NCBI RefSeq assembly: GCF_001038625.1
Contig: NZ_CP011803.1
Location: forward strand, 2,232,001-2,296,000
Length of the DNA stretch: 64,000 bases
Reading direction: 5' to 3'
Source: Clostridium carboxidivorans P7
GTDB taxonomy: Bacteria > Bacillota > Clostridia > Clostridiales > Clostridiaceae
Shown here in pieces: positions 7,500 through 17,489 of this stretch. The translations under genes and the position numbers were made by a program. Below the pieces are notes generated by a model that did not search any database, was not told where the DNA came from, and was given only the letters and a program-made list of their open reading frames with translations. The stretch's first letter is position 1. Every line of letters begins with the position of its first letter.

Positions 7500-9227
7500 T
7501 TACACCACCTCTTTACCTATCTGTGAATAAAATATTTCTTTATAGATATTGCAACTTTTCATAAGCTGCTCATGTTTACCAACACCAGCTATTTCACCAT
7601 TATCCATTACAATTATTTTATCAGCTTCCATAACACTTGTAATACGCTGAGCTATTATAAAGCAAGTAAGATTTTTAAAATGCTTCTTTAAAGATAATCT
7701 AATTTTTGCTTCTGTTGCTGCATCTACAGCACTTGTACAATCATCTAATATTAGAATATCTGGTTTTTTAATTAATGCACGGGCAATGGAAATACGCTGT
7801 TTTTGACCTCCTGAAAAATTTACGCCTCCCTGACCTATTTTCGTTTCATAACCTTCTGGAAAGGAAGAAATAAAATCATGAGCCTCGGCCATAATTGCTG
7901 CATTCCTTATTTCTTCATCTGAAGCATTTTCCTTTCCCCAAATTATATTATCTTTAACAGTACCTGTAAACAATATAGATTTTTGAGGAACAATTGATAT
8001 TTTTTGTCTTAAATTTTTCAAATCAATATACTTGACATCTATTCCATCTACCTTAACTGCTCCACTAGTTACATTGTAAAAACAAGGTATCAAATTAACA
8101 AGACTTGTTTTTCCTGCGCCTGTAGCTCCTATGATTCCTATTGTTTCCCCTGGCATACAGCTAAATGTAACATCTTTAATTATAGGTTCTCCCTTATTTG
8201 TAGCATATGAAAAATAGACCTTTTCAAAATCTACCCTACCCTTTGTTTTAGCATTTATTTTAATAGCTCCAGAGTCATTCCTTTCGTTTTTTTCCATAAA
8301 TACTTCACCTATACGCTCAGCAGAAGCCCTAGCTCTAACAAATACTGTAAAAACAAAAGATATCATCATAAGAGAAAAAAGAATTTGTGTCATATAATTA
8401 ATAAAGGCAATTACTTGACCTACATACATATTTCCATCATTTACACGAAATCCTCCAATCCAGATAACTGCTACTATCCCTAAGTTCACTGTTAACCTTA
8501 TGCTTGGTGAAAACACAGACATCAATCTCATTGCATTAGTAGATGCTGATGCCAATTCCCCATTTGCACCTTCAAATCTTTTAATCTCATAATCAAACTT
8601 ATTAAAGGCTTTAACTACTCGAACTCCAGATAAATACTCTCTCATTACAGTATTCACCCTGTCTAAAGCCTTTTGAACCTTAATGAAAAATGGATAACCA
8701 ATTTGCATGTTAGTAAATATGAAAATTATTACAATTGGCACAACTACAACTAATACTAAAGACATGCGAGGATTAAGTTTAGCAGCCATTATAATACTTC
8801 CTATACATACAAGAGGAGCCTTCACAAAAATTCTCATAAGTCCATTACAAAAATTCTGCAGTTGAGTTACATCATTAGTTAACCTGGTTACAAGTGATGC
8901 CCCTTTAAATTTATCCAAATTATCAAAGGAAAAACCTTGTATTTTCTTAAAAAGATCCAGTCTAAGTTCTGCTGAAAATTTTTGAGATACATAATTGGAT
9001 AAAATATTTCTTCCACAAGCTGCTGCTGCACCAAGTGCTGTAATTAAAAGCATTATAAGTCCTTTATTCATTACATAATCCATTTGTTTATTTGCGACAC
9101 CTATATCTATTATCTTAGACATTATTGTAGGCTGCATTAAATCACACAAGGCCTCAATAGTTAAGAATATTACTGCTGCTATAAACAATTTCCAGTAGTT
9201 TTTTATGTACTTTATTAAGAATTTCAC
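7500..9227 (-). CDS. ABC exporter half-transporter, degenerate-site subunit
   Basis: About 575 residues: six-helix exporter domain plus nucleotide-binding domain with Walker A GATGAGKT and signature FSGGQKQR. In Walker B the catalytic Glu is Asp (LILDDCTSA) and the H-loop His is Gln (IIAQRITS). These changes mark the non-hydrolysing half of heterodimeric exporters. I choose the GTG at 9227: the in-frame GTG at 9236 overlaps the Shine-Dalgarno AGAGGTG, while the one at 9227 is spaced 6 bases from it. It is the first gene of a two-gene operon, divergent from the beta-helix genes. Confidence 0.94.
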   Translation of the reverse strand: MKFLIKYIKNYWKLFIAAVIFLTIEALCDLMQPTIMSKIIDIGVANKQMDYVMNKGLIMLLITALGAAAACGRNILSNYVSQKFSAELRLDLFKKIQGFSFDNLDKFKGASLVTRLTNDVTQLQNFCNGLMRIFVKAPLVCIGSIIMAAKLNPRMSLVLVVVVPIVIIFIFTNMQIGYPFFIKVQKALDRVNTVMREYLSGVRVVKAFNKFDYEIKRFEGANGELASASTNAMRLMSVFSPSIRLTVNLGIVAVIWIGGFRVNDGNMYVGQVIAFINYMTQILFSLMMISFVFTVFVRARASAERIGEVFMEKNERNDSGAIKINAKTKGRVDFEKVYFSYATNKGEPIIKDVTFSCMPGETIGIIGATGAGKTSLVNLIPCFYNVTSGAVKVDGIDVKYIDLKNLRQKISIVPQKSILFTGTVKDNIIWGKENASDEEIRNAAIMAEAHDFISSFPEGYETKIGQGGVNFSGGQKQRISIARALIKKPDILILDDCTSAVDAATEAKIRLSLKKHFKNLTCFIIAQRITSVMEADKIIVMDNGEIAGVGKHEQLMKSCNIYKEIFYSQIGKEVV

Positions 9228-9417
9228 TTCATTCACCTCTTTTTTTAATTTTACATTATAAGCAAATTACGACGCAATGTTTTTACCATATGAACCTTTA
9301 GCAATTTAATTATATAACATATTTTCAAATCTTTATATCCAAAAAATCTCATCAGCATATTATGTAATATGACTAAAGCTGTATACATCAAAGCAATAAA
9401 TTTAGGAGATGATATTT

Positions 9418-12400
9418 TTGATAGAAATACTTTTACCTATAGAAGACACTTGTATAAGCAAGTATAGCTCAACGATTAATTTTGGAAAATCAGATTCATT
9501 ACTAATTGGAAGTTCTTCATCAGGAAATGATTACTATAAAACCCTTTTAAAGTTTGATATTTCTTCAATATTTTCAAAAGTAAGCATTGTAAGAGTATTA
9601 CTAAGATTATATGTATATAAAAAAGATAAAGCAGGCCGTCAGGAAGTAACTGCTTATAAATTACTTGAAAATTTTAAAGAAATGGAGGTTAACTGGAACA
9701 ATCAGCCTTCTCACGACGAAATAGGTTATAATTCAATGCTAACTGATGGTAATTTGAATGGATATTTTGATATTGATGTTACATCAATTGTTAAACAGTG
9801 GCTAAATAATAAAACTGAAGCTGTTCATGGAATAGAAGTAATAGCATCTGAGAGTGCTTCATCCTTTATATGGTTCAGAAGTAGAGAATATACTCAAGCT
9901 TCTATGTGGCCCAGTCTCATCGTAGAATATGATGATTCAAAATTAGTTACTGACAGCGAGCAAAATGGAGATGTATCAATAGAAAGCACTAATTTATATC
10001 AACTTGGTAATAATTTTTCAGCAGCTTATAAAATTAAAAAAGCTGGAATGAAAGAAACTTTAGCTGTTTTGGAAATAAGCGATGATGGTTTAGTATGGTT
10101 TTCAGAAAAGTCTGTGGAAGTTGTTAATGGAGAGTATAAAGTAATTGCTACTTCATCTTCGAGAAAATATGACAGAATATCATTAGTAATTATAAAAGAA
10201 CCTAAATTATTCTTGCCTACAGGAAGTCCTGTTATGGCACAAAGCAATATTATAAATGAAAATTCTGTAGCTTTAAAATATAGTTCTAATGATATTAATA
10301 TACCAGTAGATGAAAGTGGACAAATTACGATAAATAAAACTGGAACTGCGAATATAAGCATAAATCCTAAATCAGTTAAACATTCTCCAAATATATCTTT
10401 TAATGTAGTTGGTCAGGTTAAAGATAATGAAGAATTATCCAATGCATTAGATGATGCTTCTATAAATAACATTAATATTCCAGCAGGTAATTTTAGTATA
10501 TCCAATCATTCTATTGATGCTTCAAGAAATATCACCATTTCAGGAATGGTTGATGATGATGGTAATCTCCTTACTAATTTAATTTTATCTAATATGAATA
10601 TGTATGTAAATTCCTTTACAGATATAAAAATTACTTTGGAAAATTTAAATATTATAGGTTTACCAAATACAAATGGTGCTAATTTTATAGGACAATTTTT
10701 AACTAAGAGTTCAGTAAGCTTAAAAAATGTGCACATGAAAGATTTTAAGACTGCATTTAATTTTAAAAATTTATCTAATATAGAAATTACAGAATGTGAA
10801 TTTACAAATAGCAGTGAAGCTTTAGTATTTAATAATGTTACAAATTGCAGCGTATCTAAAACTAAATTTAAAGATAACAGTAAAGCTTCTATTACAATTG
10901 AAGACAGCTGCAGCAATATGGATATAAGCGCAGAATTTGAAAATTCATCTAATAACGATTTTATAGGTATTTCAATAATTGACAATCAAGGTATACCTTC
11001 CAATATAAATATTACAGGCAGCAGCTTTAAAGGTTTTGATTTGCATAAACGTGTAACGTATACCAATATTCCTGAATTACCAAAAAATCATATAATATAT
11101 GGTGTTTCTACAGAAAGTGATTTAAGATATGCACTTGCAAATTGGACAGAAATAGGTACTATTAATGTTTTACAGGATATATTAAATATATCTACTCCAA
11201 TAGAAATAAAAAGATCTGTTATACTAAGTGGAATATCTAGACAAGTTACAATATCAGCAAGACAAAATATAAGCAACTTAAGTTTTATTCCTTATAGTGC
11301 AGTTATTGGAGCAGACAGCAGTAATGTAACCATTGAAAATTTAACTGTAGATGGTAATAACTTTGCACAAAATGGTATATACGTTCATGGAGATAACTGC
11401 AGTATTTACAACAATATAATCAAGAATATAGTAAGACCTGAAGGCAAAGCAGCTTGTGGTGATGGTATAATAGCTTACAAAGAAGGAACTAAAGCACTTC
11501 CTTCACCTATTAACACTTTAAATGCAGCTTTAAATATTATAAATAATACAGCAAGACATGGTATATTTGTAGAAACCTTAAATACTGAAACTAAACAATT
11601 CTTTATGTCAACTAATATTAATGTTACAAATAATGTAGTGGATAATGTATGGAATAATCCACTTACTCCAATAGAAACACAGGAACCAAATGGCATATTT
11701 AGTGCAGCAATAGAACTTCAAGGTCTTCAAAAGTCTACTACTGAATTTAAAGATAATTTAATATCTAATGTAAAATATAATTTAAAAGAAAGTTTTATAT
11801 ATTTTATTGATACCAATGAAACTTTAATAAATGGTGTACTTGAAAGTCACAATGCTAATTTAAGTTCTATAAAAATAGAAAATTACAGTGTAGATTTAAG
11901 TCAAGCTTTAATAACAGATATCAATCCTGATGGTGCCGTTTTAGAGGTAGGTACTGATACTACAACAGGTATTAGCATAACACAAGATGAGCCTAATACA
12001 ACTGTAATAGTAGAAGTAGTAAGAAATGGAGAAATTACTGTAATTGATAAAACACTATGGATTTCCTATGATTTTAAAATTAATGATGTAATTTCAGTAA
12101 AATCCACATCTCAAGATAAAGTAGTATCCAATGTGTATAAAATAAAAATATCTAAAAAAACCTTAAAGGATGTTACTGTAAGTAATGAAACAGAATTAAC
12201 AAATGCACTTTCAGATGATTCTGTAGGCCATATATCCTTATTAAATAATATAACATTGACCAAGGCTCTTTCTATAAATAAATACGTTATTTTAGATAGT
12301 GATGGAACTAATAAATTCACTTTAACAACTCCAAATGTAACCTTGGGTATTGGTGCTGATGAAGGTAAACTAAACAATTTAATTATAGATGGAGAGTTAA

Positions 12401-14244
12401 TTATAGATATAGGACCATATGCAAGTATAACTTTGCATAATGTAACTGCTTCTTTAGGAACAAGAGTACTTTCAGGAGATGTTAATAGTATTCATTTATA
12501 TGGAATAAACACTCCTATATTGCGTTTCTTTGGTAATGCAAGAGTCATATTAGATGAAGATACTTCATCTGGAACACCTATAAAAAGTGTAGTTGGAGAA
12601 ATTATTCTTAACCCTCCAGCACAAGGTACACCAGTACAAATACTACAAATAATTGGCTCTGAAGTTACTAATTTAGAAGTACAATCACAATATTCTAATA
12701 TTTCAATCGAGCATGATGCTTCAGTCACTAATTTAAATATCCAAGCAGAACATTCAAGCATTTTAATTGATCAAGGAGCATCAGTTAACAATTTAGCAGT
12801 AGATGGTTCTAATACAAATATTGAAATAACTAAAGGTGGAAATGTTAAAAACGTTCAAATTGATGCTGGAAATACAAGCTTGACTTTAGATAATGGATCT
12901 AGTGTTGAAACTTTAAATTTAAATTCTAACAATTTGACCATCGATGGAAAAAATATCACCCATGTTACTATACAAAGTGGAGTTACAGATATAAGTACTA
13001 TTGATGTAAAAGGTTTTGAACAAACTGATCCTAGTATTGCTGAAGCAAATAACTCTTTAGCAGTGGTATTTGCACTTACTCAATCAAATATTACAACTAT
13101 TAAATTAGATGGCGTTTTTGAAGGCATACCTATAACCGACAAAAGCATAACCAACATCAGTGGACCAGTAGATAACAAAATAGTTGCAGTAGATGATACT
13201 AAAGTATTAAAATTTGCTATAATTGTATATTCCATAATAAAAGTTAATTTACTTCCAGGAATATATGATGAAGCCTTAGAAATAAAGAGATCTATAACAT
13301 TACAAGGCAATTCTGGTGTTATATTAAAGCAAAAAAGCGAAAAGATAGCCACAGAAACAGCTATCACTATATCAGCAGATGATGTAAAAATTATAGGCCT
13401 TGAAATTAGAGATTGGAATATAGGCATTGAAAATAAACAAGATAAACAGTCCTATAAAAATATAATAATATCAGACAATATAATCTATTCACCTCAAGGC
13501 AGTAACTATGGAATTTATATGGGATATGATGCTGAAGCTTTCCTTTATCCTCCTGATGATCCAAAGCACTTAGATGATATGATAGATTTTAAAGGTTTAA
13601 CAATTATTAATAATCAAATATCAGGCTACAACAATCATGCAATGATCATTGAATCAGTTAAAGCTTCTGAAGGTAAACTTTTAATTGATAACAATGATAT
13701 ATACGATTCCAAAGGATATGGTATTTGGATAAACACCTCAAAGAATATAAATGTTGAAAATAATAAAATTCATGAAAATGCTGTATATGGAATATATCTC
13801 AGTTCTACAGCCGCAGGAATTCACAGCATCTCAGGTAAGGTACCTTCTGATATATCTATAATTAACAATGAACTAACTGATAATATGAACTCTGATTTAA
13901 GTTTTGATGGTGCTGACTTAACAACTATTGAAATAGATAAAAACAGCATAACAAATAAAGTTTTAAATGGCAATCTAATTGAAAATAACCTTGCTACAAC
14001 TACTAATGCACCTAACAATTGGTGGGGAACTGCTTATAAGCCTACTATACAATCTAAAATAATAGGTCCATCAAACTTTGTACCTTATTATGTTAATCCT
14101 TCAAAAACTATTTTAAGTAACGTAAAAACGGATATACACGTAAATCCTAATTATACAGATGGTAACAGTGGATCTTATATCTACGGTTACAGTGCTTTCT
14201 CAACTATTAAAGAAGCTTTAGAAAAAGCAAAAGAATTTAGTTAA
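9418..14244 (+). CDS. Giant DNRLRE plus parallel beta-helix protein
   Basis: About 1608 residues. Residues 1-180 look like a DNRLRE/CBM96-type domain (DTCISKYSS, LLKFDIS, VNWNNQPS, WPSLIVEY). The rest is Asn/Ile/Ser-rich with many right-handed beta-helix segments (NVTIENLTVDGN, NNWWGT near the C-terminus). About five near-regular 20-residue units starting V-T/N-N-L occupy nucleotides 12664-12960. Such proteins are usually surface adhesins or polysaccharide-binding proteins, but no signal peptide, cell-wall anchor or SLH domain is visible. AGGAG at 9404-9408 abuts an ATG at 9409, leaving no spacer, so the TTG at 9418 is the better start. Probable operon with the next gene. Confidence 0.85.
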   Translation: MIEILLPIEDTCISKYSSTINFGKSDSLLIGSSSSGNDYYKTLLKFDISSIFSKVSIVRVLLRLYVYKKDKAGRQEVTAYKLLENFKEMEVNWNNQPSHDEIGYNSMLTDGNLNGYFDIDVTSIVKQWLNNKTEAVHGIEVIASESASSFIWFRSREYTQASMWPSLIVEYDDSKLVTDSEQNGDVSIESTNLYQLGNNFSAAYKIKKAGMKETLAVLEISDDGLVWFSEKSVEVVNGEYKVIATSSSRKYDRISLVIIKEPKLFLPTGSPVMAQSNIINENSVALKYSSNDINIPVDESGQITINKTGTANISINPKSVKHSPNISFNVVGQVKDNEELSNALDDASINNINIPAGNFSISNHSIDASRNITISGMVDDDGNLLTNLILSNMNMYVNSFTDIKITLENLNIIGLPNTNGANFIGQFLTKSSVSLKNVHMKDFKTAFNFKNLSNIEITECEFTNSSEALVFNNVTNCSVSKTKFKDNSKASITIEDSCSNMDISAEFENSSNNDFIGISIIDNQGIPSNINITGSSFKGFDLHKRVTYTNIPELPKNHIIYGVSTESDLRYALANWTEIGTINVLQDILNISTPIEIKRSVILSGISRQVTISARQNISNLSFIPYSAVIGADSSNVTIENLTVDGNNFAQNGIYVHGDNCSIYNNIIKNIVRPEGKAACGDGIIAYKEGTKALPSPINTLNAALNIINNTARHGIFVETLNTETKQFFMSTNINVTNNVVDNVWNNPLTPIETQEPNGIFSAAIELQGLQKSTTEFKDNLISNVKYNLKESFIYFIDTNETLINGVLESHNANLSSIKIENYSVDLSQALITDINPDGAVLEVGTDTTTGISITQDEPNTTVIVEVVRNGEITVIDKTLWISYDFKINDVISVKSTSQDKVVSNVYKIKISKKTLKDVTVSNETELTNALSDDSVGHISLLNNITLTKALSINKYVILDSDGTNKFTLTTPNVTLGIGADEGKLNNLIIDGELIIDIGPYASITLHNVTASLGTRVLSGDVNSIHLYGINTPILRFFGNARVILDEDTSSGTPIKSVVGEIILNPPAQGTPVQILQIIGSEVTNLEVQSQYSNISIEHDASVTNLNIQAEHSSILIDQGASVNNLAVDGSNTNIEITKGGNVKNVQIDAGNTSLTLDNGSSVETLNLNSNNLTIDGKNITHVTIQSGVTDISTIDVKGFEQTDPSIAEANNSLAVVFALTQSNITTIKLDGVFEGIPITDKSITNISGPVDNKIVAVDDTKVLKFAIIVYSIIKVNLLPGIYDEALEIKRSITLQGNSGVILKQKSEKIATETAITISADDVKIIGLEIRDWNIGIENKQDKQSYKNIIISDNIIYSPQGSNYGIYMGYDAEAFLYPPDDPKHLDDMIDFKGLTIINNQISGYNNHAMIIESVKASEGKLLIDNNDIYDSKGYGIWINTSKNINVENNKIHENAVYGIYLSSTAAGIHSISGKVPSDISIINNELTDNMNSDLSFDGADLTTIEIDKNSITNKVLNGNLIENNLATTTNAPNNWWGTAYKPTIQSKIIGPSNFVPYYVNPSKTILSNVKTDIHVNPNYTDGNSGSYIYGYSAFSTIKEALEKAKEFS

Positions 14245-14270
14245 ATTATAATATTATGGAGAGATGCGTT

Positions 14271-15566
14271 ATGATAAACAATAAAGCCTTAAGTGAAATT
14301 TGTGTTACTACTACTGAAGAATGTAAATTAAAAATAGATTCTAAACTAAAGGAAGCGTTTTTATTAAAAGCACAAAATAAGAAAGATTTGTTAAAAAACC
14401 TTGTGTTTTCAGATGAAGAAGTAAAAGAATACAATTATAATAAAAAAATTAATTCACCTAATAATTCATATTTAGCTGCTTCTACTGATATACCGATTAT
14501 TTATTTAGAAGAAGGTACTTTTTACGAAGATAATTTTGAAATAACATTTCCAGTAATAATAAAAGGTTCGGATACTATAGATAGCAGTGGAAACCATATT
14601 TCAAAAACCATTGTTAGCGTGGAAACTAAAGGTCCTACTATAGTATCTTGTCATGATTGTGAAAATGTGGAGTTAAGGAACATTACCTTTGATAGAAATA
14701 GCACTTCTGGCATAGCTGTATTGTTCTTAGATCAAAATTTCAAAAATGGTATTGTAAGTCAATGCAGGGTAATAGGTACTCCAGGTGAACCAGGCACAAA
14801 TCAATTTTGTGCATTAGAAGTTTTAAATGGTGCAAGCAATATCACTTTTGAAGAAAATGTAGTAGAAGGGTTCCATTCAGGTAAATATGCAGCTGGTATT
14901 GGTTTTATTTTTGGACGTGACATAATTATTAAAAACAACAAAATTGATGGTTTAGATTCTACTGGTAATGGAATAGAAGGCCTTATATATGGTCCAGGTA
15001 CTTTTGAGGGAAACGATATAAAAAACTGTAACTGCGGCATATATGAAAACCAAGCTAATCTTAATATTACTAACAATAAATGTATTAACAATGCTTGTGG
15101 TGCCACTTTGGATCATTGGAGTATAACGTTAAAAAATAACAATTTTAAAAATAATACAGTAAGTCTTAATTCCTATGATGGATTTGATGCTACCCAAAAC
15201 TATTGGGGAACAACTAATCCAACCACACTTAATTTTGAAAATTCAACACCAAAATTAGCACCTTGGTTTATGGATGAGTCTATGACAACTTTATCTACTC
15301 CTGTTAGCAGCATTACTGTTACTAGTTCAATTTCCCTCATGTATTACGGCAGCACATTGAATATGACTGCAAGTATATCTCCATCTAATCCAACAATTTC
15401 TGGAGTAATTTGGTCTGTGGAATGCGGCATAAAGGACAGCGCCTCAATAGATGAAAATGGCGTGCTTAAATCCAATTCAACAGCAGATACAGTTACTGTA
15501 AAAGCAACTGCAAAAGATATGTCTGGAGTAATAGGAACTAAAACTATAACTATATTATCTGTTTAA
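14271..15566 (+). CDS. Parallel beta-helix protein with Ig-like C-terminal domain
   Basis: 431 residues from the ATG at 14271; an ATG at 14256 overlaps the GGAGAG ribosome binding site and is rejected. Residues about 75-330 are right-handed beta-helix (VELRNITFDRN, IIIKNNKIDG, LNITNNKCINN), ending in the motif QNYWGTTNPT shared with the upstream protein. Residues about 345-431 resemble a BIG2 Ig-like domain (PVSSITVTSS ... SGVIWSVE ... VKATAKD). No signal peptide is present. It starts 26 bp after the larger protein, so the two are probably co-transcribed and co-functional. Binding target unknown. Confidence 0.82.
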   Translation: MINNKALSEICVTTTEECKLKIDSKLKEAFLLKAQNKKDLLKNLVFSDEEVKEYNYNKKINSPNNSYLAASTDIPIIYLEEGTFYEDNFEITFPVIIKGSDTIDSSGNHISKTIVSVETKGPTIVSCHDCENVELRNITFDRNSTSGIAVLFLDQNFKNGIVSQCRVIGTPGEPGTNQFCALEVLNGASNITFEENVVEGFHSGKYAAGIGFIFGRDIIIKNNKIDGLDSTGNGIEGLIYGPGTFEGNDIKNCNCGIYENQANLNITNNKCINNACGATLDHWSITLKNNNFKNNTVSLNSYDGFDATQNYWGTTNPTTLNFENSTPKLAPWFMDESMTTLSTPVSSITVTSSISLMYYGSTLNMTASISPSNPTISGVIWSVECGIKDSASIDENGVLKSNSTADTVTVKATAKDMSGVIGTKTITILSV

Positions 15567-15580
15567 GTATTTATATTCAA

Positions 15581-15636
15581 CTCAACTTTTGCATTATGCT
15601 TATATTAACTCAAAAAATACATGTGCAAAAGTTGAG
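15581..15636 (+). repeat. Inverted repeat after the beta-helix operon
   Basis: CTCAACTTTTGCA (15581-15593) and TGCAAAAGTTGAG (15624-15636) are perfect 13-bp complements around a 30-base loop. The position suggests a terminator, but only a weak T-run follows, so it could instead be an mRNA-stabilising 3' stem. Confidence 0.6.
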
Positions 15637-15743
15637 CATTTAATTAATCTAATAGCTGTTTTAATATTAACTTTAATTATTTTTATGTTACATTAGTATT
15701 TATAGAACATTTATGAAATTTGTGGTACAAATTTGTATAATAA

Positions 15744-15759
15744 TATACAATATTGTATA
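15744..15759. promoter_or_regulatory. 16-bp palindrome upstream of cheY-like gene
   Basis: TATACAATATTGTATA is a perfect palindrome about 90 bp before the response-regulator start, in a stretch with several TATAAT-like hexamers. It could be an operator. In DNA this AT-rich, chance is a real alternative. Confidence 0.35.
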
Positions 15760-15849
15760 CTCCTTCATATTAATGTATAATAATATATATGAATATAAAA
15801 TTTACTATTTGTAAAAGTATTTTATATGATAAGGGGGAGAACAAAGACA

Positions 15850-16230
15850 ATGGAACTACATTCATTAAAGGTTCTTATTTGTGATGATTCAAGTCTAATA
15901 AGAAAAAAACTAAAAGAACTGTTATTTAAATATGGCTGCACTGAAATTTTTGAAGCCTCAGATGGACAAAATGCCATAGATATGTATAAAAAATATATGC
16001 CTAATTTGGTTTTTATGGATATAGTTATGCCTGTAAAAGATGGCATTACAGCCTTAAATGAAATTATTGAATTTGATGAAAGTGCAAAGGTTATCATGTC
16101 ATCATCATCAGGTACTAAAACATTACTTAAAAAAGCTCTTGAAGCAGGAGCTTGTGAATTTATACAAAAACCTTTTGCAAACATAAAAATTGAAAGTATA
16201 TTAAAGGAGTTTAATGAGGAGGTGCAGTAA
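15850..16230 (+). CDS. CheY-like single-domain response regulator
   Basis: 126 residues, receiver domain only. Present are the acidic pair (LICDDSS), the phospho-acceptor Asp in VFMDIVMPVKDG, the Ser/Thr switch region (VIMSSSSG) and the conserved Lys in FIQKPF. There is no output domain, so it should act by protein contact, for example at the flagellar motor or on the neighbouring CheX protein. The ATG at 15850 follows AAGGGGGAG with normal spacing; an upstream in-frame ATG at 15826 has no such site. The next gene follows 3 bp after, with its ribosome binding site GAGGAGG inside this gene. Confidence 0.92.
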   Translation: MELHSLKVLICDDSSLIRKKLKELLFKYGCTEIFEASDGQNAIDMYKKYMPNLVFMDIVMPVKDGITALNEIIEFDESAKVIMSSSSGTKTLLKKALEAGACEFIQKPFANIKIESILKEFNEEVQ

Positions 16231-16233
16231 TTT

Positions 16234-17130
16234 ATGCTTACACAATTATTTAGCAATTACCTTTTAAATGAGAAATTACTTAAACCTGAACAATTAAAAA
16301 ATTTGTTAGATTTACAAAAATCCATACATGTTAGATTAGGTGAGTTAGCTGTTAATTCAGGATTTATGACCAAGGATAATGTTGACGAGGTACATAAAAC
16401 GCAATATAGAATTGATAAAAAATTTGGTGAACTTTCAATTGATATGAGCCTTTTAAACGAAGAACAGTTAGAACTTTTACTTTTTGAACAGGAATCAAAG
16501 GATATGCTTGTTAGACAAGCAATCTTAGATAAGAATTATATGACTCTTACTGAATTTGAGCAAGCACTTGATAATTATAAAATGTCATATAGTATTAGTA
16601 ATGAAGATTTCAATTTTTTAATAAATGAAAATTTAGATGAAATTATATACAAATTTTATAATTTTGACAGTTGTTCCTATGGTGCCATTTATAAAAAATA
16701 TTTTTCTCTTTTGCTTAAAAATATTATTAGGTTTGTTGATAGCGATTTTAGACCTATAGAAATTATGCCTATAGATGAATATGAATTTAATTACATTGCT
16801 TCACAAAAAATTAATGGAGATTTTGAATTATATATATGTATTTCTGCTGACCAAAAAACATTATTAGAATTTGCCAAAAGGTACACTGAAGAAAATCTAG
16901 ATGAAAATGATGGATATACTCAAGAATCTATAGGAGAATTTTTAAATTTAGTTAATGGAATATTTATTGTAAATATGTCTGAAAATAATACTGAACTTCA
17001 GCTAAATCCACAAGAAATGCACTCTAAAGGTGTCTTAACTAATTTAACAGAAGCTTATCGTATACCTATTGTATTTTCTTTTGGAAAAGTTGACTTTATT
17101 ATTTCAAAATCTACTCCAATTATTGAATAA
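16234..17130 (+). CDS. CheX-type phosphatase with tandem MshEN-like N-terminal motifs
   Basis: 298 residues. The C-terminal part (about 145-298) resembles CheX/CheC phospho-CheY phosphatases, with the catalytic E-x-x-N in ESIGEFLNLVNG. The N-terminal 120 residues carry 24-residue repeats starting RLGELAVNSG (34-57, ending in Gln), KFGELSIDMS (63-86, ending in Gln) and a weaker copy at 91-115. The spacing R/K-L/F-G-x6-G/S-x13-Q is that of the MshEN/T2SSE-N domain, which in MshE binds c-di-GMP. Co-translated with the CheY-like protein, its likely target. c-di-GMP control of a CheX phosphatase is my inference. Confidence 0.8.
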   Translation: MLTQLFSNYLLNEKLLKPEQLKNLLDLQKSIHVRLGELAVNSGFMTKDNVDEVHKTQYRIDKKFGELSIDMSLLNEEQLELLLFEQESKDMLVRQAILDKNYMTLTEFEQALDNYKMSYSISNEDFNFLINENLDEIIYKFYNFDSCSYGAIYKKYFSLLLKNIIRFVDSDFRPIEIMPIDEYEFNYIASQKINGDFELYICISADQKTLLEFAKRYTEENLDENDGYTQESIGEFLNLVNGIFIVNMSENNTELQLNPQEMHSKGVLTNLTEAYRIPIVFSFGKVDFIISKSTPIIE

Positions 17131-17152
17131 TTCAACTACCATATTCCAAAAT

Positions 17153-17181
17153 TTGATTATTATACTTAATTGTGGTATAAT
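17153..17181 (+). promoter_or_regulatory. SigA-type promoter of the small ORF
   Basis: TTGATT (17153-17158) and TATAAT (17176-17181) are separated by 17 bp. Transcription would start near 17188, leaving a leader of about 110 nt before the ATG at 17300. That leader contains the inverted repeat TTTTGCCA / TGGCAAAA. Confidence 0.65.
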
Positions 17182-17299
17182 TTAACATAATATACAGTTA
17201 TCTTTTTTGCCAAATCACTAATATCCACAAAAGACTGGTACATGAATATTTACTTATTTTTTAATATTATGCCTATGGCAAAATTAAAGGAGGAAAGTA

Positions 17300-17461
17300 A
17301 TGAAATTTTATGGACTTACTTATAAGGATATAAAGCAAGAAACCACAATTAATCATGAATTTTGGACTAAAAAGGAATTGATTAGCAAAATTAATGAATG
17401 TGCTCAAAAGGGATTTCCTATTATTGACGTATTTGAAAAGAACTTATATAGAGAAATTTAA
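17300..17461 (+). CDS. Small 53-residue protein, unknown function
   Basis: The translation runs MKFYGLTYKDIKQE ... GFPIIDVFEKNLYREI. AAAGGAGG lies six bases before the ATG, a good promoter lies upstream and a terminator hairpin downstream, so it is a complete transcription unit. The protein is soluble, with mixed charge and a single Cys, and no recognised domain. The KKELISKINECAQKGFPIIDVFE stretch reads like a helix-strand unit. I do not recognise the family. Confidence 0.7.
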   Translation: MKFYGLTYKDIKQETTINHEFWTKKELISKINECAQKGFPIIDVFEKNLYREI

Positions 17462-17489
17462 ATCTAAATATGTACCTAATTTTAATTAT

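Noticed and set aside
10506..10985. 159-codon antisense ORF within the giant beta-helix gene
   Set aside because: Long antisense frames are expected opposite Asn/Ile-rich repeats; no start signals.
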